A stretch of 64,000 bases of DNA from the NCBI RefSeq assembly GCF_003255815.1, contig NC_037682.1, forward strand, positions 11,752,159-11,816,158. The letters run 5' to 3'. Origin of the DNA: Theropithecus gelada. Lineage: Eukaryota > Chordata > Mammalia > Primates > Cercopithecidae. Of this stretch, positions 18,787 to 29,928 are shown one piece after another; the first letter of the stretch is position 1, and each line of letters starts with the position of its first letter. A model generated the notes under the pieces. It saw nothing but the letters and a program-made list of their open reading frames with translations, did no database searches and was not told the DNA's origin. Both the position numbers and the translations under genes were made by a program.

Positions 18787-19093
18787 GGGCAGGCGCAGTG
18801 GCTCACGCCTGTAATTCCTGCACTTTGGGAGGCCAAGGTGGGCAGTTCTTGAGGTCAGGAAGTTCCAGACCAGCCAGGCCAACATAGTGAAACCCTGTCT
18901 CTACTAAAAATACAAAAAAATTAGCCGTGTGTGGTGGGTGCCTGTAATCCCAGCTACTCGGGAGGCTGAGGCAGGAGAATCACTTTAACCCGGGGGAGGC
19001 AGAGGTTGCAGTGAGCCGAGATTGCACCATTGCACTCCGGCCTGGGCAACAGAGTGAGACTCCATCTCAAACAAACAAACCAACCAACCAAAA
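18787..19093 (+). mobile_element. Alu (S type), full length
   Basis: A dimeric Alu with a CAAACAAACCAACCAACC-type tail, flanked by the 12-bp target-site duplication AACTCCAATACA (18775-18786 and 19094-19105). Confidence 0.95.
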
Positions 19094-19205
19094 AACTCCA
19101 ATACAATAATTAAATTCGCAAAACAAAATATTGACATATTATCTAATATGTAGTATATATTTACATTTCACCAATTGCCCCAGTAATTGTCTTTATAGTA
19201 ACGTC

Positions 19206-19483
19206 TTTTTTTTTTCTTTTTTTTGAGACAGTCTCTCTCTGTCCCCCAGGTTGGAGTGCAGTGGTGTGATCTCGGCTTACTGCAACCTCTACCTCCCAGG
19301 TTTAAGGGATTCTCATGCCTCAGCCTCTCGAGTAGCTGGGATTACAGGTGTGTGCCACCATACCCGGCTAATTTTTGTGTTTTTTTAGTAGCATGTTGGC
19401 CAGGCTGGTCTTGAACTCCTGGCCTCAAGGGACCTGCCTGCCTCAGTCTCCCAAAGTGCTGGGATTTGCGACCACCCCCGGCC
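19206..19483 (-). mobile_element. Alu (S type)
   Basis: The complement of a near-full Alu. The poly(T) start at 19206 is its tail and CGGCC at 19479-19483 its 5' end. It lies 112 bp from the opposite-strand Alu at 18787-19093. Confidence 0.94.
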
Positions 19484-19553
19484 ACAATGTCTTTTTTTCT
19501 TCTTTGGGCTGCAATTGTTGATGACCTCACATGAGATTTAGTTGTCTTGGTCT

Positions 19554-19863
19554 CTTTCTTTCTTTCTTTTTTTTTTTTTTGAGATGGAGTTTCACTCTTG
19601 TCGCCCAGGCTAGAGTGCAATGGTGCGATCCCAGCTCACTGCAACCTCCTCCTCCTGGGTTCAAGCGATTGTCCTGCCTCAGCCTCCTGAGTAGCTGGGA
19701 TTACAGGCGACCGCCACCACGCCCAGCTAATTTTTTGTATTTTCAGTAGAGACAGGGTTCTATCATGTTGGCCAGGCTGGTCTCGAACTCCTGACCTCAA
19801 GTGATCCACCCGCCTTGGCCTCCCAAAGTGCTGGAATTACAGGTGTGAGCCACCGTGCCTGGC
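19554..19863 (-). mobile_element. Alu (S type), full length
   Basis: Poly(T), then GAGATGGAGTTTCACTCTTG, both monomers, ending GCCACCGTGCCTGGC. Inserted in the L1M-type fragment. Confidence 0.95.
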
Positions 19864-20212
19864 TTTTTATTTCTTTAATCTGGAATAGTTTCTCAGCTTT
19901 TTGTTGTCATGCATGGCATTGATATTTTTGAAGTGTGTGGGACCAGTTTTCTAGAAATGTCCCTCAATCTGGGTTTGTCTGATGATGTTTCCTCATAGTT
20001 GGGTTCAGGTTGTGAATTTTGGGGCAGGAATACCACACAAGTGATGCTGGGTCCTTTTTGGTGCCTTGTGTCAGGAGCCACATGATGGGTATGTTAATTT
20101 CAATTCTTTGGTTAAGTAGGAGATTGCCAAGTTTCTCCATAGTAATGTTTCCATGCCTCCTCGTTAGAATTAACAAGGAAACCCAAGTTTTCAAGAAAAA
20201 AGTCCAAGTTTG

Positions 20213-21042
20213 GGGAAGTTTATTTCACAAGCACACTTTCAGAGGTTGGTGGCACGCTTAGCCTTGGTGTGATCTTGGGCTGGGGGTTTTGAAAATGGAG
20301 TTCTGGCTTTGAGCTTTGCAGCACAGAGCAACTCTCTGTCCTTCCTCACGAGGACAAAGAATTCTGTGCATGAATGCCTGCCACGGGCCGGGAATGCCAT
20401 GGGCTGTTTACCAGCCTCTGAATTGCCCCGTGGCGTCAGGCAGCCGCGCAAGTGCTTCCTAAGGCTGAAGGCGCCCAGCAGAGGCACTGCCATGGGCCAC
20501 GGCAAATGTGTGGGGAACATTCTGCTGAGAAGGGCGGTTTCATTTCCCTTTAAATGCCTCTGTTATTTTCTACCACATGCTTGAGGCTTGGCCCTAACAG
20601 AAAAACTTCCCAGTAATGGGGCCAAGGATGAGAAAGGGTTACGAATGAAAAGACCTTCTCTTTGGACAGGGCGTTCTAGTCCACAGAGTGCTTTATCTCT
20701 TGAGATCTCACACTGGGTTCTCAGCTCCGCCCATGCAAGCAGGCAGCTCTGGCATTTGCTGACTCTATCTTACAAACCAGAAAGGTGAGGCTCAGAGAAG
20801 CGAAGCGATTGGGCTCAACTCACAGAGTTGGGAAGAGGTGACCTGGCCAAAGTCTATCCAAGCTTTCTGATTAAAAAAAAAATTTTTTTTTGTCTTCTCT
20901 GTGATGTCACTATTGTTTCCCTGAAGAAGCTGGGAATTTCTTCTCTGGGGGAATTTTAGGAAATAGAGGATGCCTCTTGAAATTTGCAGGGACTTGAACT
21001 TGGACTTTTTAACATTCTTGAAAGTAGTTATTAAAGTTATTA
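20213..21042. other. Intergenic, nothing recognised
   Basis: About 0.8 kb of unique sequence. Frames of up to 93 codons exist on both strands, but they overlap each other and look like chance. An A/T palindrome (poly-A then poly-T) lies near 20872-20891. Confidence 0.6.
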
Positions 21043-21207
21043 TGGCCCAGCACAATGGCTTACTCCTGCAATCCCAATGCTTTGGGAGGCTGAGGCAGGA
21101 GGATCACTTGAGGCCAGGAATTCAAGGCTGCAGTGAGCTGTGATTGTGCTATTGCACTCCAGTCAGAGTGACAGAGCGAGACCCAGTCCCAAAAAACAAA
21201 TTAAAAA
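21043..21207 (+). mobile_element. Alu monomer-like fragment (FAM/AluJ type)
   Basis: Starts GGCCCAGCACAATGGC and reaches GAGACCCAGTCCC plus poly(A), but is only about 165 bp. The left-monomer start joins directly to the right-monomer end, either a fossil monomer or a deleted AluJ. Confidence 0.8.
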
Positions 21208-21289
21208 ACCCCAATTATTATGTGCAAAGCCCCTTGCTTCAATGAGCCTACCATCTAGTAGGGGAATAATAATAATAACAACTGTCAGT

Positions 21290-21775
21290 TCTGCTGTTTC
21301 CTAGCTATGTGACCTTGGGCAAGTTATCAAACCTCACTGTGCTGCAGTTTTGTTTTGTTTTGTTTTGTTTACTTGTTTGTTTTTTTTTTTTTTGAGACAG
21401 AGTCTCACTCTGTCACCTAGGCTGGAGTGCAGTGGCGCCATCACGGCAACCTCTGCCTCCCGCATTCTCCTGCCTCAGCTTCCTCAGTAGCTGGGACTAC
21501 AGGCGTGCCCACCATGCCCAGCTAATTTTTGTATTTTTAGTAGAGATGGGGTTTTGCCATGTTGGTTAGGCTGGTCTCAAACTCCCGATCTCAAGTCATC
21601 TGCCTGCCTTGGCCTCCCAAAGTGCTGGGATTACAGGCGTGAGCCCGCATCCCCAACCCTGTTTGTTTAATCTATAAAATAGGGATGATATGGTACTTCT
21701 CTCGCAGTTTTGTGGGGAGGATGATTTAAGTTAATGTGGTCAGCATACAGTAAATACTGTGTTAGCTATTCCTAT
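21290..21775 (+). mobile_element. MIR split by an Alu
   Basis: The left part (21290-21345) has CTAGCTATGTGACCTTGGGC. The right part (21659-21775) has AATCTATAAAATAGGGATGA and then the GTGGGGAGGATGATTTAAGT stretch. Together they form one MIR in + orientation, interrupted by the Alu at 21346-21658. Confidence 0.85.
21346..21658 (-). mobile_element. Alu (J/S type) inside a MIR
   Basis: A T-rich GTTTTGTTTT tail, then GAGACAGAGTCTCACTCTGT, ending GCGTGAGCCCGCATCCCCAA. It has diverged at the 5' end, so it is old. Confidence 0.92.
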
Positions 21776-21799
21776 GTATTTTTAGTTTGTGTGAGGCCT

Positions 21800-21970
21800 T
21801 GTGTATGTATTTTACATGCTTTCTCTCTTTTCATTTCCACAACAACCGCATGAGGTGGGCATGATGGTTCTCATTTAATAGACAAAGAAACTGAGGCTCA
21901 GAGAGGTTAAGCATGATGTCCAAGGTCACACAGCTAGCAAATAGCAGGGGTCTGTGCTGACTGAAAAGCC
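21800..21970 (-). mobile_element. MIR
   Basis: The complement of MIR: CACAACAACCGCATGAGGTG, AAACTGAGGCTCAGAGAGGT, GTCACACAGCTAGCAAATAG. Good core match. Confidence 0.87.
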
Positions 21971-22871
21971 CATGCTTTTAATAGCATTCTGCTTGCTCTG
22001 GTACCAGGAAGACTGTTAATAACAGTGTATAACTATTTCAAAGTTCGGAGAGGAGTGTGGGGAAGGCATTCCAGGCAGAAGGACGGGAATAAAAGTGTGG
22101 AAGTGGAGATGTGCGCGTGGGAGGTTTAGCAGGGTCAGGCCGGGGAGCAAGAGAAGGGGGACGGACTCAGAATGAAACCTGAGAGCCAGGCAGCTTGGCA
22201 GGTTTCAGGTCCAGCCCTGAAAGGAAAAGACTGGGACATACACCCATTTGCCCATTTTGGGGAGGAGGGGGTAGGGTTTAGGGTTCAGGCTCAGCCTCCT
22301 GGCTGCTGTCAGTCCCTCCCGAGGCTCTCCTGGGTCCTTCCTCTCCTGAGTCTTCACTCTTCCACTGTAATAATAAACAAGGGAGAAACTATGATTAAAT
22401 CATTTGCATTGTAATGAGCCCCACCCACTGGCTCCAGACCACCCGGCCCACGCAGCCTGGAAGCCCCTCCAGCCCTGGCTAAGCCCATGGCCTCCTGCTG
22501 CCCTGCAGCTAGGAAAATACAGGCCAGGCCTGATGCACACCCCTCTGGCCAGCTGGGGCCCTGAGGGGCTGAGCCTCCTGCCTGGGGGAGAACCTGTAAA
22601 TGCCAGGGGGCTGCAAGGAGGCATTTTGGGTGAAACAAAGTTGTTCCTGCCCCTGACAGTTTCCCCTGTATCTCTTCACCTGCCAGCCCTGCTTGGCTCC
22701 AGGGCGAGGCTGATTTTAGCCCGAAGTGAGAACTTGCCAACAATCCGTGGTGTGAGTAGAAGGATCTCAGTCTTCCTGACCTCCTGGGTTGGATGGAGCA
22801 GCTCCCCTGACCCCACAAACCCCAATACCCTCCCAAGGGGAAGGAACTCGGGCGTCCTCAAGCTCAGCTCA
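21971..22871. other. Intergenic, GC-rich, weak L2-like trace
   Basis: 22050-22140 (GGCATTCCAGGCAGAAGGA) looks like an antisense L2 trace. The rest, including GC-rich 22415-22620, is unrecognised. Overlapping frames on both strands (up to 162 codons) show no known domain and I do not call them. Confidence 0.5.
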
Positions 22872-23263
22872 GACCACTTGCTCTTTTTTTAAAAAAAATG
22901 TTTATTTATTTACTTATTATTATTTATTTATTTTTAGACAAGATCTCGCTCTGTTGCCCAGGGTGGAGTGCTGTGGCGTGATCATGGCTCACAGCAGCCT
23001 GGACATCCTGGGCTCAAGCCATCCTCCCACCTCAGCCTACCCTGTAGCTGGGACTACCTGCGTGCGCTACCATGCCCAGCTCGGTGACCACCTCCCCACC
23101 TCCCGCCTTTTTTTTTTTTTTTTTTTTGTAGAGACGGGGGTCCTGCTGTGTTGCCCAGGCTGGTCTGGAATTCATGGGTTTAAGCGATCCTCCTGCCTCG
23201 GCCTGCGGAAGTGCTGGGATTACAGGCATGAGCCACTGCACTCGGCCTGGACCGCTTGCTCTT
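22872..23263 (-). mobile_element. AluJ with target-site duplication
   Basis: A diverged AluJ in complement (tail with TTTATTTATT). An extra T-run near 23108-23127 lies in the linker. It is flanked by GACCACTTGCTCTT (22872-22885) and GACCGCTTGCTCTT (23250-23263), with one mismatch after long decay. Confidence 0.92.
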
Positions 23264-24911
23264 CGTTCCGGAGATTATGGGGAGCTGGAGAAGAAAGCAA
23301 GCAGAAAACTAAGGGGGAAAACATGAGAAACAATGGGCAGAGGCGGACAGTGTGGCCAGGGGTCTTGCTGGGGGGTGGATAGTGGGGCAAGGCGTGTCGG
23401 GGGAGGCAGCAGGGGAGGAGCAAAGCCCTAGGTCGAGGGGGAGGGAAGGGCGGCGGCTTGCAATGAGCAGCAGGGAGCGTTAAAGGGCGTGGAGAGGAAG
23501 GAAGAAAAAGAGGGAGAGGATTCACAGGGAGCAAGGACTGTGTCAAAGGTGACTTCGAGGGGACTTTAGCCCCGCTCCCTGTCTCCATAAATCCCTTCTA
23601 GCACTCCAAACAAACCTACAATCGAAGTAAAGCAGCGCGCTTTCAATATAGAGGCAAGTCCCTTGCTTCAACCAGAAACGGGATGATACCCGGTGAGCCC
23701 CCATCCAGCAAGCCCGGGGCACTCAGAATCAAGGGCATGAGACCCTGGTCTATAGCGAGCATCTGCGGCCACACCCCGCTGGCCGAATTGTCGATCGCCA
23801 GGCCATATTTGGGCCCCATGACCCATTGCTAGGCGGATTTTTGTCCCCTGGGGTTGCTGTGAGCCACGTGCCCGCAGACTGGGTTGGAGGCTTGGGACAC
23901 AGAGGGGAGCAAAGAGGGGCCGAGCAGGGGGGAAAGAAGACCCTGGGGGAATGTCGGGAAGCTGCTGAGGCCAGGTTTACACTTCCCAAGGGGTGGCCAC
24001 CGGACCTCACTCCTTACCCTACTGGGTCCCCAATCCCCAAACAGTGCGCCTTTCGTTGCGCGCTTTCCCCTTTATCCAGACTTCCTTCAAATAGCAGCTT
24101 TGTACCCTGAGAAACTAAGGTCCTGGAGAGTGTCAGTGTCATATATGTTATTGTTTTCAACGTTTACATTTAAAAAGAGAGTTTTTAGACCCTGAGGGAT
24201 GGGTTTCTCACGTGGTTACTTCAGGCGCATCAGCAGGCCAGCTTAGGGCATTTTGGAACGGCAGAGCCTTTTAGCACATTCTCACAAACAGCGTCGTACC
24301 CGCCTTGCTTTCTCCTCTAGGAGCTCCTGACATCCTCTGGATGCTGGGCTGCAGGGGGCAGGGTAGGGGGTGGGGCAGGGGCGCTTGACCCTTATGTGGA
24401 GGAGTTTTGGCCTTAAGGTTCCCCAACCCCAGCCAGGTGAAAGGGGAGGCTTTGGACAACCTTGGGCCTTTCCAGCCAGTGTTTACCTAGGTGTGTGGTC
24501 TCCTCAAGGGCGCGTGGCTGCCAACCACGCCTCTGTCCTCTGTCTCCGGTGGCCAGGCGGTGGGGAGGGCTGGAATGTGAGCAGGCAGGCAAGAATAATG
24601 CCAGGGCATTTTCTATTTGTAAGATTGCAAGTTCGGCTCACAACTTGAATTTCAAGTGGGCCCTTCAGGCAGATAGGGAAGTCAGATGAGAGAGTGGAGG
24701 CAGCCAGTGCGGATTGTCTAAATTCCTGGAAAATAAATTCTAGGAATTTAGCTGCAGGAGGGAGGAGCCCCAGGTAGGATAAGTTCTGGGTAAATTTGCT
24801 GGGGGGCCCGGCAGGGAGGGGTGGCTTTTTGTCCTTCACTCTATTTGAACACCATGTTTTTCCAAAAACTGCTTGTCTCTTGAATCATGTCTAAGACACT
24901 ACTCTCCTTCC
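23264..24911. other. Intergenic, nothing recognised
   Basis: The longest repeat-free stretch of this part (about 1.6 kb). It is purine-rich at 23280-23540 (GGAGAGGAAGGAAGAAAAAG). Overlapping frames on both strands show no protein family. Possible conserved non-coding DNA, untested. Confidence 0.55.
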
Positions 24912-25062
24912 TCCCACCCACCCTCCCTCCCTCCCTCCCTCCCTCCCTCCCTCCCTCCCTCCCTTCCTTCCTTCCTTCCTTCCTTCCTTCCTTCCTTCCT
25001 TCCTTCCTTCCTTCCTTCCTTCCTCTCTCTCTCTTTCCCTCTCTTTCTTTCTGTCTGTCTGT
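24912..25062. repeat. (CCCT)n-(CCTT)n-(CT)n pyrimidine tract
   Basis: An uninterrupted pyrimidine block: about ten CCCT units, then about sixteen CCTT units, then CTCT/CTTT/CTGT variants. It joins the poly(T) side of the next Alu, so it probably grew from that Alu's tail. Confidence 0.93.
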
Positions 25063-25290
25063 CTTTCTTTTTTTTGAGATGGAGCCTTGTTCTGTTGCCT
25101 AGGTTGGAGTGCAGTGGCAGGGTCTTGGCTCACTGAAACCTCCGCCTCCTGGGTTCAAGCAGTTCTCCTGCCTCAAACTCCCTAGTAGCTGGGATTACAG
25201 GTGTGTGCCACCGCGCCTGACTGATTTTTGTATTTTTAGTAGAGACGGGGTTTCACCATGTTGGCCAGGTGTGAGCCACCACACCCGGCC
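25063..25290 (-). mobile_element. Alu (S type) with internal deletion
   Basis: Runs from GAGATGGAGCCTTGTTCTG to the left monomer, but TTGGCCAGG joins straight to TGTGAGCCACCACACCCGGC, losing about 70 bp of the left monomer. Confidence 0.92.
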
Positions 25291-25554
25291 TCGAGGCAGG
25301 GACTTTTAGAAAAAATTATTTTTTAAACTGAGCCGCCGTCCTCTTATGAAGGAAAACCACTCCCTCTAAGTACTGATTTTGGTGACTGCTCTTAAAGTAA
25401 TTATTGTGTCTAAAAATGGAAAATTACATGTTACTGTTTATCAAAAGGAAATAAACACCTTGGATTAATCAGGTTCTTGCCACTGGATGGTGAGTCCAGA
25501 CCTTGCCGGCAACCCAGGTAAAAAGGCCACTCTGCATGTTCTGCAAACACTCAC

Positions 25555-25841
25555 TTTTTTTTTTTCTTTTTCTTTTTCTTTTTTTTTTTTTTGAGATGGA
25601 GTCTCACTTTGTTGTCCAGGCTGGAGTGCAATGGCACGGTCAGGGCTCACTGCAACCTCTGCCTGTTAGAGTAGCTGAGATTACAGGTGCCCGCCCCCAC
25701 GCCCGGCTAATTTTTGTATTTTTAGTAGAGACAGGGTTTCACCATGTTGGCCAGGCTGGTCTCGAGCTCCTGACCTTGTGAGCCTCCCGCCTTGGCCTCC
25801 CAAAGCGCTGGGATTACAGGCGTGAGCCACCGTGCCCAGCC
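25555..25841 (-). mobile_element. Alu (S type), internally shortened
   Basis: Long T-rich tail, GAGATGGAGTCTCACTTTGT start and CGTGCCCAGCC end. The segment between CTGCCT and AGTAGCTGAG has lost about 30 bp. Confidence 0.93.
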
Positions 25842-26190
25842 CACTTTCGTTGTTTTACAGTTTCCGAAGGGGAAGTGGTCAGATCCTGTGTGTCTGCTGA
25901 GGCTTACTTGCCATGTCTGGTTATGTAATCGTGGAGAACCTTTGATTGGGCTTTGCTGGTGGCAGAAATAAGGACAGGAAAAAACATGGGAGTCAGGGCG
26001 TGTCCCCCACTCACTCCTACTTGAGATGGGTTGGACTGTTGATTGTTTTGTATTTATGAGCATTTGCGGAACTCTCACGGAATATGGAGATTTAAAAGTT
26101 GGACAGAAATGCTTCAGTAAGTCAGCCTGAACTGTACATAGGTTCACACAGGGAAAAAAAGATCTTGGAGGTGGCTCCAAACACTACATG
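25842..26190. other. Intergenic, nothing recognised
   Basis: Unique sequence between an Alu and an L2 fragment. Confidence 0.55.
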
Positions 26191-26199
26191 TCTCAGCCT

Positions 26200-26645
26200 C
26201 TTCATACTCCAGCCAAGACCCACGGAGCACTCGGTGGTTTGCCTGCTTTTGACTTAGCCACTGTCAGCCTCTGCAGTCTCAAACTGGCCTCTCCAGCCAC
26301 ACTCAGCTCTTTCCAGTACCCTTAATGTACTCTTCTCTCTCCAGCACCCTGACTTTCATGCAGGCTTCTCTTCTTCATCCTTTGGGTTTCAGTTCAGAGG
26401 TCATTTCCTCCTGGAAGCCTTCCTGGATATTCCCCAGCCATCTCATGCATTTGTGTTGCTCTGTACTTTTTTGCTCTTAGCACTATTCATATTAAAATAT
26501 CAGTGGCCAATGGCTTGTCTGTCTGCCTCTCGCTCCAGACCGTCAGCTCTGTGAGTGAGATGTAGTGTGCTTGTCCATCATGATGTCTCCAGCGCACTGC
26601 CAGGCACATGGCACGTGGCAGAAACTCGATAAGCCATCTTATCAC
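26200..26645 (+). mobile_element. L2 LINE 3' fragment
   Basis: Contains the L2 landmarks in order: AGAGGTCATTTCCTCCTGGA, AGCCTTCCTGGATA, CTGTACTTTTTTGC, then CAGCTCTGTGAGTGAGATG and CAGGCACATGGCACGTGGCA. Orientation + and end near 26640. Confidence 0.8.
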
Positions 26646-27538
26646 TATCCAATCACTTCATACACTTCCCTTCAGCCACTGCTGCTCCAGTTTTCCTTCT
26701 GTCAATTACTGTTTAGTTTCTTGATCTCCCAGGTTTTAGCCTATACTTAGGGTAAAAACAAACAAAAGTTAAAGAACAAAACAAAATAAACTCTCTCTAA
26801 TAAACTTGCTGAAGTTTTGCACTTCGCTTGCTTTCCTTGAGCTGTGGAAGAGTGTGAATTCAGCTAAATTCTGTGCCCTGTCAGCTGGCAAACTCCTCAA
26901 ATCCACACCATTCCAGCCCCCAGGACTGCCCTGCTGGGGTGGGAAAGGAGGCAGAGGAAAAGCTCGGAGACTCTGAAGTCGAAGACCTGAAGCCCGAGAA
27001 AGGTGGGGTGGCAAGAGCGGCCGAAAGGGTGCTGCTTGGGGCAGGAAGTTGAGAAGAGGGAGTGGAGGAGTGCTCAGGTGTGGAAGAGGACGAGACACCC
27101 CAAATCTGCCCAGTTTGGTCCGAAATGGGTGGCTGGCATCTTTCACTGCTTAAGTCTAGGCAGTGTGGCTTTTGATTATTCTTCTGTTCTCCTTTCCTTC
27201 CTTCCTAGAGAATTTTTTGACCCGCAAAGCCTGGCTGGGATGTGGAGAGCTGTGTTTCCCACCTGCAGCAAGGCGGGGCTGGCTTTGTCTTTGCAGCTCA
27301 CTGCCCCATGCCCCCTGCCTGCCCCACCGCTCTCTTTGTGCCTGACAGACACAGCAACAGTGGCTCCGTGGCCAGCGTCCAGCGCTGCAGAATGAGACAA
27401 AGCCCTGTGTATTTGCTGGGCAGCACTTGGCTGTGATATATTGACATGTGAGCGCAGGAGAGTATTTGTGGCATCTGGAGAGCAAAGCGCTCACATCATG
27501 CTGGGGTTTGGCAAATGCATTTATTTCTCTCAGGTTTT
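26646..27538. other. Intergenic, nothing recognised
   Basis: About 0.9 kb of unique sequence. Frames on both strands at 27003-27436 overlap each other and carry no recognisable domain. Confidence 0.55.
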
Positions 27539-27550
27539 GGCAAAGTTCTT

Positions 27551-28182
27551 TTTTTCTTTTTCTTTTTCTTTTTGAGATGGAGTCTTGCTTTGCTTTGTCG
27601 CCAGGCTGAAGTACAGTGGCACAATCTTGGCTCACTGCAACCTTCACCTCCTGGGTTCAAGAAATTCCCCTGCCGGCCGGGCGCGGTGGCTCAAGCCTGT
27701 AATCCCAGCACTTTGGGAGGCCGAGACGGGTGGATCACGAGGTCAGGAGATCGAGACCATCCTGGCTAACACGGTGAAACCCCGTCTCTACTAAAAATAC
27801 AAAAAAAAAAAACTAGCCGGGCGAGGTGGCGGGCGCCTGTAGTCCCAGCTACTCCGGAGGCTGAGGCAGGAGAATGGCGGGAACCCGGGAGGCGGAGCTT
27901 GCAGTGAGCTGAGATCCGGCCACTGCACTCCAGCCCGGGCTACAGAGCAAAACTCCGTCTCAAAAAAAAAAAAAAAAAAAAAAAAAGAAATTCCCCTGCC
28001 TCAGCCTCCTGAGTAGCTGGGACTACAGGTGTGCACCACCCCGTCTGGCTAATTTTTTGTATTTTGGTAGAGACGGGGTTTCACCACGTTGGTCAGGATG
28101 GTCTCAATCTCCTGACCTCGTGATCCACCCACTTTGGCCTCCCCAAGTGCTGGGATTACAGATGTGAGCCACTGCGCCCGGC
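27551..28182 (-). mobile_element. Older Alu (S type) split by an AluYR
   Basis: The parts 27551-27674 and 27985-28182 form one complement-strand Alu. Its own 12-bp duplication GGCAAAGTTCTT is intact outside (27539-27550 and 28184-28195). The interior is interrupted by the young Alu at 27675-27984. Confidence 0.95.
27675..27984 (+). mobile_element. AluYR (cercopithecid-specific), inserted in an older Alu
   Basis: Carries GGCTCAAGCCTGTAATCCC, CTAGCCGGGCGAGGTGGCGG and GATCCGGCCACTGC. Perfect 16-bp duplication AAGAAATTCCCCTGCC at 27659-27674 and 27985-28000, with a long A-tail. Very little divergence, so recent. Confidence 0.95.
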
Positions 28183-28255
28183 AGGCAAAGTTCTTCTAGA
28201 ATGTAGAATTTGAGGCATTGACACCGGAAATCTCTTTGGAAGATAGGGATAAAAT

Positions 28256-28555
28256 TGTTTTGTTGTTGTTGTTGTTGTTGTTTTTGGATGGGGTCTCACT
28301 CTGACCCCCAGGCTGGAAAGCAGTGGTGCCATCTGCCACTCCACCTTCCGGGGTCAAGCAATCCTCCCACCTCAACTTTCCAAGTGCCACCATGCCTGGC
28401 TAATTTGTTTTGTGTTTTTGATTTTTTTTTTTTTTTGTAGAGATGGTGTTTCACTATGTTACCCAGGCTGGTGTCGAACTCCTGGGTTGAAGCGATTCTC
28501 CTCCCTCAGCCTCCCAAAGTGTTAAGATTACAGGTGTGAGCCACCACGCCCGGCC
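28256..28555 (-). mobile_element. AluJ, diverged
   Basis: (TTG)n tail, GGATGGGGTCTCACTCTGAC start and CCACCACGCCCGGCC end. Left-arm features (TCAAGCAATCCTCCCACC) are typical of the J class. Slightly shortened in the right monomer. Confidence 0.9.
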
Positions 28556-29928
28556 AGAACTATATGTTTTAATGTGATATGATATGTCTGAGCAAAGTCC
28601 ACATCCAGTTTTCAAGGGGGAAAAAACTTGACAGTGAGTATTCCCAGCTCGACGCTGCCTTGTTCAAACCTCAGCTGACATAGAGGCTTCTGCCGGTTCC
28701 TTGTCCACAGAGAGTAAGCTCTTCCCAGCCAAAGGGGAGATGAAAGGATTATTTACTACGTAAAGTGGTGAGGCAGCAATCTCCCAGTTTGTTCGCTTAG
28801 CTGAAAGTGGAAAAAAAATGATGTTGAGGTGGTTCTTTAGCTCGATTTCTGGTATGATCAACTGGGTTCAGCAATCTAAAACTCATTTGGATTTTTTAAG
28901 TCATTGGGGAGGTTTGGAGCCGCATACCACACCCTGTGAGTGTCACCATTGGGCTTTCTGAGGGACAGCACGTAGGTATGGGAGGAACAGGTTCAAACCT
29001 GACTCTGATCGTTAACAAAGCTAGTGTTCTCTAGCACACGTGACTCTCTGGGCCAATCAGATTACCCCAGCCTTCTAGCACCCGTGTGAACCGGCATAGC
29101 TGGGAAGCTGGCTAGGCTGGGCTCAGGTGGGGCAGCCAGGTACCTTTATAGTATGATTTGAAGGTCTCAGGTAAGGCTGCCCTAGCCTGAAATATCTCCC
29201 CTACTGGCTTGTCAAGGATGTCTGAGTTTCGCCGCTCTTGAGTCATTCCTTTGCGTTTACTATGGCCCTTGTCTTGTGAATGCAGATTGGTTTGGAATAC
29301 AGGATCCTTCACCTTCCCACCTTAAATTGCATGGATACAACTAGACTATGTTTAATCTCTTGGGTAAGCCACAAACTCAGTTCCACTTTTTTATGCCAGG
29401 CCTGTCTTGAGGCATTTCACCTGCCCCTCTTCCCTACTCTGTTCAGCTTAGACCCGAAGCAAGCTGGAGCCAGGTAGTCTGGTGCGGGGGACAGAGGAGC
29501 AGAGGACCGGAAAGTGAGGGCACCGAGGACCAGCAGGCTCTCCCAGCTGGCTTCTGGCTCTCCAGCACAGAAAAGCTTGGCTGAGCCTTGGTCTGGTGTC
29601 AGATGACGCCTGAAGGGAGATGTGGTCTCCCCATTTTGGCCCAGATGGAGTACAGTTAGCTCTTACCTGGACTTCCTTCCACTTGCTCACTTTCCCCTTA
29701 CCAGCGATCCTCTGTCCTCCTACTGTTGCACTCTCAGCCACCATCATTCTACGTGGCCTCATGCCAGAAGGGAAGTCTCATTGGCATCCTGGAGGAGCCA
29801 GGAGCTCCTAAGCCCAACCAGCACTCGGCCACACCCCTTCCCCCTTTGTGGCTTGGTTCACAGTCTCCAGGAGGTGGAGGAGTGGCTAGGAGCTGCACAG
29901 CTGCTGACTGCTCAACTTGTACGGCTGG
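28556..29928. other. Intergenic, nothing recognised
   Basis: About 1.4 kb of unique sequence. AACAGGTTCAAACCTGACTC near 28986-29005 may be a MIR trace. No convincing gene. Confidence 0.55.

Larger units (their letters stand above)
18738..20212. mobile_element. L1M-type 3' fragment broken into four pieces by Alus
   Basis: The pieces at 18738-18786, 19094-19205, 19484-19553 and 19864-20212 read as one old LINE-1 (L1M) 3' region in order: GGACATTCTCTTATATAACT; TTTCACCAATTGCCCCAGTA; TTTAGTTGTCTTGGTCTCTT; then TTTAATCTGGAATAGTTTCT and CAGGAATACCACACAAGTGA. The breaks coincide exactly with Alu ends. Strand and subfamily are left open because I could not align it. Confidence 0.65.

Noticed and set aside
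22404..22892. Overlapping frames of 160-162 codons on both strands in GC-rich DNA
   Set aside because: GC-rich DNA lacks stops by chance. The + frame runs into an AluJ target site and neither product resembles a known protein.
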